8,909 nucleotides of DNA from a bacterium (GTDB lineage: Bacteria; Verrucomicrobiota; Verrucomicrobiae; Opitutales; Opitutaceae): assembly GCA_021780625.1 (NCBI GenBank), contig JAJXYI010000181.1, positions 1 through 8,909 of the forward strand, given 5' to 3'. The position numbers were made by a program, and so were the translations under genes. The stretch's first letter is position 1; each line of letters opens with the position of its first letter. Under the pieces are notes generated by a model that was given only the letters and a program-made list of their open reading frames with translations, did no database searches and was not told the DNA's origin. Shown here piece by piece: positions 1-5,312 of this stretch.

Positions 1-830
1 CGGCGGCAACTGACCGCATGATAGGCCTGTCGTCCCGCGCCTTCGTGGGCACCGGCGACAACATCATGGTGTCGGGATTCGTGATCCAGGGCTCGACTCC
101 GAAGCAGGTCGTGGTCCGAGCGATCGGCCCCAGCCTCGCGCAGTCCAACATCGCAAATCCGATGGCCGACCCGAAGGTCACGGTTTACGACTCAAACAGC
201 CAGCCTATCGCCGGAAACGACAACTTCGGCAGCGTGCCGAATCTAGCCGACCTCAAGGCTGCGATGAGCCGGCTCGGCCTGCCTGCACTGCCTGACGGCT
301 CGCGCGATGCGGCCATGCTCGTGACCCTGAAACCCGGCCTCTACACGGCCCAAGTCTCCGGCGTGAACGACGGCACGGGCGTTGGCATGCTGGAAATCTA
401 CGACGCGGACGAGGCGCCGGGCACCTGCCGGATGACCTGCCTGTCGTCGCGCGCCCAGGTCGGAACCGGCGACAACATCCTCGTATCCGGGTTCATTATC
501 ACCGGAAAGACCGGCAAGACCGTGCTGATCCGCGCCGACGGACCCTCGCTCAGCCAGTACGGCGTCTCTGGTGTGCTCGCCAATCCACAGATCAAGCTCT
601 TCCAGAACACCACGCAGATTGCCTCCAACGACGACTGGTGTTCGGACCCCTCCCAGGTCGCCGCCATCGAGGCCGCGGCGAAGAAGACGGGCCTGTTCGC
701 CCTGCCCGAGGGAAGCAAGGACTCCGCGATCCTGATCCATCTGGCACCGGGCCTCTACACCGCGCAGGTCTCAGGCGCGGACGGAGGCACCGGTGTAGCG
801 ATGCTCGAGGTCTACGAAGTATCCCAGTGA
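1..830 (+). CDS. C-terminal part of a secreted-type protein with two ~130-residue repeat domains (5' end outside window)
   Basis: The reading frame is open to the left edge, so the ATG at 18 is probably internal and the gene begins upstream. Numbered from that ATG, the 270 visible residues are two tandem copies of one domain, residues 4-133 and 142-270, identical at about half of aligned positions. Each copy opens with LSSRA.VGTGDNI.VSGF, has RA.GPSL near its residue 35 and ends in PGLYTAQVSG, GTGV and MLE.Y. The linker holds two cysteines (137, 141) and a third lies at 208, possible disulfide partners. The domain is rich in beta-prone and small residues. I associate it with the C-terminal ends of large exported proteins in Verrucomicrobiota and relatives, but know of no assigned function. 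No signal peptide can be seen because the N-terminus is missing. Confident as coding, unsure of role. Confidence 0.85.
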   Translation, partial: AATDRMIGLSSRAFVGTGDNIMVSGFVIQGSTPKQVVVRAIGPSLAQSNIANPMADPKVTVYDSNSQPIAGNDNFGSVPNLADLKAAMSRLGLPALPDGSRDAAMLVTLKPGLYTAQVSGVNDGTGVGMLEIYDADEAPGTCRMTCLSSRAQVGTGDNILVSGFIITGKTGKTVLIRADGPSLSQYGVSGVLANPQIKLFQNTTQIASNDDWCSDPSQVAAIEAAAKKTGLFALPEGSKDSAILIHLAPGLYTAQVSGADGGTGVAMLEVYEVSQ

Positions 831-975
831 ATGGCGAAGGCCACTCGGTCCCACGGCCGATCCCAAGGGGTCACGTTTGAAGCTTCAGAAAGTTGGCCGG
901 TCGCGTAGCTGCCGGTCAAGAAAGGCGATCTGCGGGCGGTTCCCAAGGGCCATTTCCACAAGAGGGGGGAGGAAC

Positions 976-1017
976 AGGGACAGGCTGAAATTGGGATCGA
1001 TTATTCTGCCTGTCCCT
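976..1017. repeat. 10-bp perfect inverted repeat (hairpin potential)
   Basis: agggacaggc at 976-985 is the exact reverse complement of gcctgtccct at 1008-1017, with a 22-nt loop. The right arm runs into the tandem repeat that starts at 1011. No T-tract follows on either strand, so a classical intrinsic terminator for the upstream gene is unlikely. It looks more like the palindromic unit of a dispersed repeat. Confidence 0.6.
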
Positions 1018-1048
1018 AATTCGGGTCCATGTCCCTAATTCGGGTCCA
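1011..1048. repeat. Two perfect tandem copies of a 19-bp unit
   Basis: The unit tgtccctaattcgggtcca occurs at 1011-1029 and again, without a gap, at 1030-1048, with all 19 bases identical. It sits in non-coding DNA. Perfect identity suggests a recent duplication or selection for a paired site. Short gggaca/tgtccc motifs of this kind often accompany REP-type elements mobilised by Y1 (RAYT) transposases; that link is an inference. Confidence 0.75.
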
Positions 1049-1106
1049 AACGCTGAGTCGAGGGACGCTAAAAAGTAGCCGACGTTTGAATTTTCAGAAG
1101 GGGCCA

Positions 1107-1135
1107 TTACCTTCTAAAGGTCTGTAATTATTTAA
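1107..1135 (+). promoter_or_regulatory. Weak candidate promoter for the ABM-like gene
   Basis: An AT-rich stretch (taattatttaa, 1125-1135) lies about 25 bp before the start at 1157 and holds a -10-like tattta (1129-1134). ttacct at 1107-1112 lies 16 bp further up and matches only half of a sigma-70 -35 hexamer. The match is weak, but this is the only AT-rich patch before the gene. Confidence 0.25.
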
Positions 1136-1156
1136 CCACCAATAGGAAGAATTGCC

Positions 1157-1507
1157 ATGACGGAAAGAGTTAGCGTGGCGGAGTCATTGCCCAAGACCGC
1201 CGTCGTCCGCGTCTCGCGCGCCAGCTACGATCCGAGCCGGTTCGCCGAGGTCGATGCCGCGAGCAAGAAGACTTCGGAGTATATAATCCCCGCCATCAGG
1301 AGGCTGCCGGGGCTCATTCACTTTTATGCAGGCGTCTCGCCAAAGGGATCGATCGTGCAGGTTAGTATCTGGGACACCGATGAGCATGCGGCGCAGTTGG
1401 ACCGACTGAAGGAGATGGTCATCGACGGGCGCAGGGATATGGAGGCAGTTGGCGTGACTTTCACCCCGATTTTCAACTACCCGATCGACTGGACTTGGAC
1501 AGTCTGA
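1157..1507 (+). CDS. ABM-like dimeric alpha/beta-barrel protein
   Basis: This is a complete 116-residue protein. The ATG at 1157 is preceded by aggaag (1144-1149) at 7-nt spacing, one of the better Shine-Dalgarno matches in the window. The predicted order is beta strand (AVVRVSRASYDP, residues 15-26), a long helix with an acidic/basic face (about 27-48), strand (LIHFYAGVSPKG, 53-64), strand (SIVQVSIWDTDE, 65-76), helix (77-96) and a final strand ending in NYPIDWTW. This is the beta-alpha-beta-beta-alpha-beta ferredoxin-like layout of the ABM (antibiotic biosynthesis monooxygenase) superfamily, whose members dimerise into a barrel. Length fits the usual ~100 residues. Members include cofactor-free oxygenases, heme-degrading enzymes and proteins of unknown role, and nothing here fixes the substrate. 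An alpha/beta hydrolase follows 134 bp downstream on the same strand and may be functionally linked. Confidence 0.75.
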   Translation: MTERVSVAESLPKTAVVRVSRASYDPSRFAEVDAASKKTSEYIIPAIRRLPGLIHFYAGVSPKGSIVQVSIWDTDEHAAQLDRLKEMVIDGRRDMEAVGVTFTPIFNYPIDWTWTV

Positions 1508-1641
1508 TCCGGTGTGAAATCCAGGGAGCCTGCCCGTGGCTGGAACGGCTTCAGGAGAATCCGCCCAAACGAACCGGAAACCGGGACAGACTTATCCAGT
1601 GACCCCGCCGGCCTGGGACGACGCCGGACCACCTATATCCC
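1508..1641. other. Spacer between ABM-like gene and hydrolase
   Basis: These 134 bp contain no gene. gggacagactta at 1583-1594 resembles the gggacaggct motif of the 976-1017 inverted repeat and may be a degenerate relative. No clear terminator, promoter or strong ribosome-binding site for the hydrolase is visible. Confidence 0.4.
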
Positions 1642-2463
1642 ATGTTGACGTACGACGATGATCTGGCGCGGTTCGAAGCTTACGGAACCGAAGCATTGCC
1701 CGCTGCCGTATCCGAGGGATTTGTCGAACACGACGGCGCGCGGCTTTGGCACGCCGTTGTCGGCGAGGGCCCCGCAGTCGTCCTGCTGCACGGGGGACTG
1801 GGCCATTCCGGCAACTGGAGCCATCAAATCCACTCGCTCGTTTCGGAACCATACCGTATCGTAATGATAGATACACGGGGACACGGACGCAGTACCCGGG
1901 ATTCGCGTCCGTTTAGCTACGAAGTGATGGCCTCGGATGTGCTTGCCGTGATGAATCACCTCGGGATCGAAAAAGCGGCGATCGTTGGCTGGAGCGATGG
2001 CGCCTGCACCGGCCTTGTTCTGGCCGCACAGGCGCCGGCGCGGGTATCGGGTGTCCTTTTCTTTGGATGCAACATGCATCCGGCAGGCGCCAAACCGTTT
2101 GAACCGAGTCCGGTGATTGGGCGCTGCTTTGACCGGCACCGCCACGACTATCAGGTCCTCTCGCCGACTCCCGGTGAGTTTGATGCTCTGGTCGAGTCGC
2201 TTGGCCGGATGCAGCGGACGCAGCCGAACTATTCGGCGGATGATCTGGCCAGAATCGGTGTGCCCGTAACGGTCGTTCACGCAGAGCACGACGAATTCAT
2301 CCACCTCGAACACGCCCACTATCTTGCGCGGACCCTTCCTCGCGCGCAGTTCATCTTGCTGCCCGAGGTCAGCCATTTTGCACCGCTCCAGCGACCGGAC
2401 CGTTTCAGCGCGGTCGTGCGCACCTTCCTCGAGAACCTAGCGGACCCCCCATGGCGCGCGTGA
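1642..2463 (+). CDS. Alpha/beta-fold hydrolase
   Basis: A complete 273-residue alpha/beta hydrolase, the usual length. An oxyanion-hole segment LLHGGLGHSGNW (48-59) is followed by IDTRGHGRS (76-84) and the nucleophile elbow GWSDG with Ser118. Asp217 in AEHDEFI and His245 in LLPEVSHFAPL complete a Ser-Asp-His triad in the correct order. A cap region (about 140-200) lies between strand 6 and the acid loop. The family includes esterases, lactonases, C-C bond hydrolases and haloperoxidase-like enzymes; the substrate cannot be told from sequence. There is no signal peptide, so it is probably cytoplasmic. The ATG at 1642 is the first usable start after an in-frame TGA at 1600, but has no evident Shine-Dalgarno. 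It may be co-transcribed with the ABM-like gene and converges with the acetyltransferase, 31 bp away. Codon use is less G/C-biased at third positions than in the ABC operon. Confidence 0.9.
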   Translation: MLTYDDDLARFEAYGTEALPAAVSEGFVEHDGARLWHAVVGEGPAVVLLHGGLGHSGNWSHQIHSLVSEPYRIVMIDTRGHGRSTRDSRPFSYEVMASDVLAVMNHLGIEKAAIVGWSDGACTGLVLAAQAPARVSGVLFFGCNMHPAGAKPFEPSPVIGRCFDRHRHDYQVLSPTPGEFDALVESLGRMQRTQPNYSADDLARIGVPVTVVHAEHDEFIHLEHAHYLARTLPRAQFILLPEVSHFAPLQRPDRFSAVVRTFLENLADPPWRA

Positions 2464-2471
2464 TATCGGAA

Positions 2472-2495
2472 GGGGCAGGCGGAAATTGGGCCCGC
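2472..2495. repeat. Diverged copy of the 977-1000 motif between convergent genes
   Basis: The 24 bases at 2472-2495 (starting ggggcaggcggaaattggg) match 977-1000 (starting gggacaggctgaaattggg) at 19 of 24 positions in the same orientation. The copy fills almost all of the 31-bp gap between the hydrolase and acetyltransferase stops. It contains the palindrome gggccc but no T-tract. Confidence 0.45.
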
Positions 2496-3037
2496 TAAAG
2501 CGATTTTCGCGCTCGGAACATGAACAGCGTTTCCTGGCTTCGATATCGGCCCAGGATGGGGTTCGAATATCCAACCTTCTTTGCGACGTTGATCGAGGCT
2601 TGGTGAGCAGGGTCGAAGAGGGCTGATGTGCGGGTGCAGGTCAGATGAGCATCAGCCCAGCGCAACATCGCCGTGACCGCTTCGGTCGCATACCCTTTGC
2701 CTTGGGCGCGAGCGGCAAAGACCCACCCCGCTTCAGGTTTGCCGGTCAGGTCCGGTTCCGTCTCTCGGCGGTGATCCGCAAGGCCCACCTCGCCCAGGTA
2801 TGAACCGTCGGCTTTGGCGATGACGGCCCAGTATCCGAACCCCAGGTGATGCCAGTGCCCGGCGTAGCGCAGTAGTCGGGACCACGATTGCTCATAGGTC
2901 GAAGGCACTCCCGAGATGTGGGCATTGACCGCTGGATCGGCCCACATCGCTGCGCATGCGGCAATATCGTCAACGTGATGTCCCCGCAGGAGTAGGCGCT
3001 CCGTTTCCAGTGCAGGAACCAACGTCGTGTTGCGCAT
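2495..3037 (-). CDS. GNAT-family N-acetyltransferase (RimJ/RimL type, Acetyltransf_3)
   Basis: A complete 180-residue protein of the length typical for the RimJ/RimL-like branch of GNAT enzymes, which transfer an acetyl group from acetyl-CoA to an amine on a protein terminus or a small molecule. The N-terminus carries the family hallmark ETERLLLR (11-18). The acetyl-CoA pyrophosphate loop is RAQGKGYATEAV (110-121), matching R/Q-x-x-G-x-G/A, and the C-terminal part has N150-VAKKVGY, the usual N-x-x-S/A-x-x-V/L-x-x-K-x-G-F/Y element. The acceptor is not predictable. The ATG at 3037 fits the family start; upstream on the minus strand there is only aaaagg about 12 nt away, a poor ribosome-binding site. 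It is on the same strand as fic but 509 bp downstream of it, so probably has its own promoter. Confidence 0.9.
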   Translation of the reverse strand: MRNTTLVPALETERLLLRGHHVDDIAACAAMWADPAVNAHISGVPSTYEQSWSRLLRYAGHWHHLGFGYWAVIAKADGSYLGEVGLADHRRETEPDLTGKPEAGWVFAARAQGKGYATEAVTAMLRWADAHLTCTRTSALFDPAHQASINVAKKVGYSNPILGRYRSQETLFMFRARKSL

Positions 3038-3152
3038 AGCTGGGCGACCTTTTGGATTCTGTTCCTGTTGTCAACCGGCCCCCGCGGGCGCGTCGGCGGA
3101 CGCATTTGTGCGAGAAATTTCAGTAGGCGCCGGAATCCGCCTGTCCAGGTAG

Positions 3153-3173
3153 GGCCCGATCTCCGAGCGGGCC
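3153..3173. repeat. Hairpin ggcccg-9 nt-cgggcc
   Basis: ggcccg (3153-3158) and cgggcc (3168-3173) form a perfect 6-bp GC stem around the 9-nt loop atctccgag. No T-tract follows. The compact GC-rich stem in a repeat-rich spacer suggests a dispersed palindromic repeat rather than a terminator. Confidence 0.45.
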
Positions 3174-3472
3174 GCTCCGCCGAACGACACGAGGGGGAAA
3201 GGCCACACGAGGCCAGGAGACTTACATTGCTGTCCGATCAGAATGTCCTCGGGACCACAAATATCAAGGTTGGGCCCCTTCGGATCGGCCTCATCCCGCG
3301 CCCTCGTCGGGGCGCACTCCTCCTACATCTCATGCGTATCCTCTCCCGCGATCCGACACCTCAGCCCGGCGACCGGTGCCGCCAGCCCGGCCGCCCGTTC
3401 GACGGCTTCACCGTTATCAGCGTTTACACCCCGCGCCCAGGTCATTGCCGACGGCGTCCTTGCCTGGAATCT

Positions 3473-3500
3473 GACTCTGTGTCCTCCGTGTCTCCGGGGC
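3473..3500. repeat. Quasi-periodic ctgtgtcctccgtgtctccg stretch
   Basis: The sequence around 3477-3496 repeats a c-t-c-(c/t)-g-t-g-t pattern with a period near 9-10 nt. I associate such ctctgtgtcctc-like strings with many intergenic sites in environmental bacterial genomes, so I treat this as a likely dispersed low-complexity repeat. Confidence 0.35.
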
Positions 3501-3508
3501 TCAACTAC

Positions 3509-3531
3509 GGTTCGATCCCGGGGATTGAACC
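3509..3531 (-). terminator. Near-perfect inverted repeat just downstream of fic
   Basis: On the minus strand, 16 nt beyond the fic stop, ggttcaatcc pairs with gggatcgaacc: five pairs, one mismatch, then four pairs around a small loop. Position suits a transcription end for fic, but no U-tract follows, so it may instead be an RNA-stabilising hairpin or part of the neighbouring repeat. The plus-strand gttcgatccc resembles a tRNA T-loop, but no tRNA can be built around it. Confidence 0.35.
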
Positions 3532-3546
3532 TGACTGTTTGAAGAA

Positions 3547-4791
3547 TCAGGTGGACGGCGGGTTGGCGCGCTGAGCGGCAAACGGCGTGGATGCGACGGC
3601 CGGGGCGGGCTCAGCCTGGGTTTCGCTGAACAGCCGGATGTAGGATTCGTAGCGGAACAGGCGGTTGCGCCGATGTCCGGTGATCTCGCGCAAGATGCCG
3701 AGCTTGGCGAGGCGGTTGACGACGTTGTTTGCGGCGGGATAGGTGGTTCCAAGCAAGGTCTGGATGTCGGCGACCGAGACGATGGGGCGTTCGTAGAGGT
3801 GTTCGAGCACGCGATGTCCGTTGGCGGCCGCGCGGGCCAGGTGGGTGGTGACGGCGTCGCGATGGTCCTCGCGCAGCGTGAGGATTGCGCGGGATGTATC
3901 GGTGGCCTGGGTACTGACCTCGATGATGCCGCGCAGGAAGAACATGAGCCAGCGTTCCCAGTCGCCGGTATCGCGGACGGCCTGGAGGTGATCGTAGTAG
4001 GCGCTGCGGTACTTCTTGAAATAGTGCGAGAGGTAGAGGACGGGCTTTTGGAGGATACCGCGCTCGCAGAGGTAAAAGGTGATCAGGAGGCGTCCCACGC
4101 GGCCGTTGCCGTCGAGAAACGGATGGATGGTCTCGAACTGCACATGGGCGAGGCCGATCTGGAGCAGGGCCGGCAAGTCGGTGGGCGCGTGAAGAAAGCG
4201 CTCCAGGTCGCCAAGTGCGTCGGGCACCGCTTCGGGCGGGGGCGGCACATAGGCGGCGTCCATGAGGGTGCAACCGCCGGGGCCGATCCAGTTTTGCGAG
4301 CGGCGGAGTTCGCCGGGGGTAAGCCGGGAGCCGCGCACACCCTCGAGGAGCTTGCCGTGAATCTCGCGGATGAGACGGACGGAGAGTGGCAGCTCATGTA
4401 GTCGGTTGAGACCGTAGTTCATGGCGCTCACATAGTTCACAACCTCGTCCACATCCTTGGGCTGGTCGGACGATAGGATGCTGGCCTCGGCGGCGAGGAG
4501 GTCGTTGAGCGAACTCTGGGTGCCTTCGATCTGACTGGAGAGCACCGCCTCCTTGCGGACATACATGAACACGAAGAGGTCGGGATTGGGGAGTGTCTGG
4601 ATCGAGCCATCGAGACGGCCCAAGGCGCGATCGGCTTCGGACAGGAGGCGCTGAATCTCGCCAGTGATTTGAACCGGGGGGATGGGCGGCAATGGCGTTG
4701 GAATAAAAGCCCGGTATCCAGTGGGCTGCGAGATGTAGCGGCCAGCGCGGGCGCCGAACCCTGCGGCGGAAGTGGGAGCTGAGCCAGACAT
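3547..4791 (-). CDS. Fic-domain protein (AMP transferase type) with N-terminal inhibitory motif and C-terminal winged helix
   Basis: A complete 414-residue Fic protein with the Fic_N / Fic / winged-helix layout known from Shewanella SoFic (about 370 residues). Fic enzymes usually transfer AMP from ATP to a hydroxyl on a target protein, often including themselves. The motif HPFLDGNGRVGR (223-234) is intact: catalytic His223, metal-binding Asp227, phosphate-binding Gly/Asn and Arg231/Arg234. SSQIEG (85-90) matches the inhibitory (S/T)xxxE(G/N) helix with Glu89, so this is a class II Fic whose antitoxin-like helix is built in; no separate antitoxin gene is needed or seen. Residues 335-385 (VSVADIQTLLG...VVNRLAKLGILREI, then RRNRLFRY) form a helix-turn-helix with wing. 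Residues 391-414 are a Pro/Ala-rich tail. The ATG at 4791 lacks a clear Shine-Dalgarno, but downstream ATGs would remove conserved sequence. Likely autoregulation is suggested by boxes at 4802-4876. Confidence 0.93.
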   Translation of the reverse strand: MSGSAPTSAAGFGARAGRYISQPTGYRAFIPTPLPPIPPVQITGEIQRLLSEADRALGRLDGSIQTLPNPDLFVFMYVRKEAVLSSQIEGTQSSLNDLLAAEASILSSDQPKDVDEVVNYVSAMNYGLNRLHELPLSVRLIREIHGKLLEGVRGSRLTPGELRRSQNWIGPGGCTLMDAAYVPPPPEAVPDALGDLERFLHAPTDLPALLQIGLAHVQFETIHPFLDGNGRVGRLLITFYLCERGILQKPVLYLSHYFKKYRSAYYDHLQAVRDTGDWERWLMFFLRGIIEVSTQATDTSRAILTLREDHRDAVTTHLARAAANGHRVLEHLYERPIVSVADIQTLLGTTYPAANNVVNRLAKLGILREITGHRRNRLFRYESYIRLFSETQAEPAPAVASTPFAAQRANPPST

Positions 4792-4801
4792 GGGAGAAGA
4801 C

Positions 4802-4876
4802 TTTAGTATGGGAGGCTGAATGGGTCCATATTAAAGGCAGATCGACTTAAAAGAGTGTTTTTCGGCTCATATTAAA
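4802..4876 (-). promoter_or_regulatory. Three CATATTAAA-like boxes upstream of fic
   Basis: catattaaa occurs exactly at 4827-4835 and 4868-4876, with starts 41 bp apart, close to four helical turns. An inverted copy with one change, tttagtatg, lies at 4802-4810 and forms an 8-of-9 inverted repeat with the 4827 box across a 16-bp spacer. On the fic strand each exact box reads tttaatatg, whose taatat could also serve as a -10 element; tttaca lies about 12-13 bp before the distal one, too close for a standard promoter. The boxes end 11 bp before the fic ATG. An operator bound by the Fic winged helix is an inference. Confidence 0.4.
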
Positions 4877-4919
4877 ATCTGGCTGTTGTAAAAGCGGCAG
4901 CGGGCCGGCTTGTTAAAAC

Positions 4920-5152
4920 TTGGGCGCAATCCCAGGTGCGGACAGAAGGCGTCGGTTGGTTTTCGAGGCTGCGGATGGCAAGGTTCAGCTCGTGGCAGCG
5001 TCTGGAAACTCCGGAGGGTTAGGCCCTAATGTTTGCGATCTTAGGGCGGTCTTGGGCTCGCTAGGTATTGCGGTTTGGGAAGGGACTGCGATGAGAGGTG
5101 CCAAGGCCGAGCACGATCCGTTGGCATTTCTAGCCACTGGCGCGGCAGTCCC
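4920..5152 (+). pseudogene. Decayed fragment of an NADPH-dependent FMN reductase (flavodoxin fold)
   Basis: The plus frame starting just after a TAA at 4914-4916 reads AIPGA near its start, then residues 15-67 (4962-5120) read FEAADGKVQLVAASGNSGG, LRAVLGSLGIAV and GAKAEHD. This resembles the second half of the FMN_red family: the SIPG.LKNAIDW flavin loop, then an F.GK..ALVAAS..GLGG strand-turn, an LR.VL..LG..V helix-strand and an AHE.FD element. The part matching LKNAIDW is garbled (DRRRRL) and the spacing to GK is shorter than I expect, which suggests a frameshift or deletion. The N-terminal nucleotide-binding half is absent; upstream sequence is AT-rich and non-coding. After about residue 75 similarity ends and repeat-like DNA follows. 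The only in-frame start is TTG with no ribosome-binding site. I judge it a relic; chance resemblance is possible. Confidence 0.45.
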
Positions 5153-5194
5153 CAGAACCTCCCCGAGATTGTCTTCCTGCGTGTCCTCTGCCTG

Positions 5195-5220
5195 TCCGCC
5201 GTAGCCTTGGCGAAGGTGGA
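5195..5220. repeat. Imperfect hairpin tccgcc...ggtgga, likely dispersed repeat
   Basis: tccgcc (5195-5200) pairs with ggtgga (5215-5220) with one G-T wobble, and inner bases continue the stem with mismatches. Read on the minus strand in one frame it gives STFAKATADRQ, a peptide string I associate with spurious ORFs across many genomes, consistent with a widespread dispersed repeat. That association is from memory and not checked here. Confidence 0.4.
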
Positions 5221-5272
5221 TGCTCTATGGTTCAACAGCGGTTTTTGAGACGAAGGCGGGTTGCGGTTCGAA

Positions 5273-5312
5273 CATCCCGATCCCTTTCATCCCCTTCATT
5301 CCTGTTAAAAAA
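5273..5312. repeat. Quasi-periodic catccc/tcccttt/catcccctt/cattcc stretch
   Basis: Between 5273 and 5303 the pattern catccc(n)tcccttt catcccctt cattcc recurs with a spacing of about 8-9 nt and is followed by gttaaaaaa. It lies 11 nt or more beyond the end of the ABC operon. On the minus strand it reads as a T-run followed by a purine-rich ggaatgaaggggatgaaagg tract. I associate this string with intergenic regions of verrucomicrobial genomes. Confidence 0.4.

Larger units (their letters stand above)
873..1099. repeat. Imperfect direct repeat flanking the 831-1156 repeat cluster
   Basis: The 18-mers at 873-890 (acgtttgaagcttcagaa) and 1082-1099 (acgtttgaattttcagaa) agree at 16 of 18 positions, in the same orientation and 209 bp apart. 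They bracket the inverted repeat and tandem repeat between them. This could be the ends of a small non-autonomous element, or two copies of a dispersed motif. Confidence 0.4.
831..1156. other. Repeat-bearing intergenic region, no gene
   Basis: No convincing coding sequence lies in these 326 bases. The small minus-strand open frame across 916-1107 runs through the repeats and has no family features. The region holds an imperfect direct repeat (873-890 and 1082-1099), an inverted repeat (976-985 with 1008-1017) and a 19-bp tandem duplication (1011-1048). Its right end turns AT-rich just before the next gene, as expected of a promoter. Confidence 0.6.
3038..3546. other. Non-coding, repeat-like region between fic and the acetyltransferase
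   Basis: I find no supportable gene in these 509 bp. Plus-strand open frames (for example 3068-3574 and 3243-3542) are rich in Arg, Pro and Ser, have no domain signature and run over hairpins. The minus frame 3074-3322 is open for 83 codons but lacks ATG and is cut from upstream sequence by TAG at 3323-3325. The region holds hairpins at 3153-3173 and 3509-3531 and a quasi-periodic stretch near 3473-3500. The promoter of the acetyltransferase should lie at its left end but is not recognisable. Confidence 0.5.

Noticed and set aside
976..1048. CRISPR array
   Set aside because: There are only two 19-bp units placed head to tail with no spacers, and no cas gene is present.
3505..3531. tRNA T-loop lookalike gttcgatccc
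   Set aside because: The flanking bases do not form a 5-bp T-stem, and no acceptor, D or anticodon arms can be placed around it.
3068..3574. Plus-strand 168-codon open frame in the fic-acetyltransferase spacer
   Set aside because: Composition is Arg/Pro-rich, no domain is visible, it runs through hairpins and periodic repeats and overlaps the end of fic.
3673..4401. Plus-strand 242-codon open frame opposite fic
   Set aside because: It is antisense to the intact Fic coding region, has no recognisable domain and has no plausible ribosome-binding context.
3547..4791. Fic as the toxin of a two-gene fic-antitoxin module
   Set aside because: The inhibitory (S/T)xxxE(G/N) motif is inside the protein (residues 85-90), and no small antitoxin gene lies next to it; the nearest upstream DNA is promoter sequence and a relic.
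5041..5235. Minus-strand 64-codon ORF containing STFAKATADRQ
   Set aside because: The peptide string comes from translating the 5195-5220 hairpin repeat; the rest has no protein-like features and lies opposite the FMN-reductase relic.
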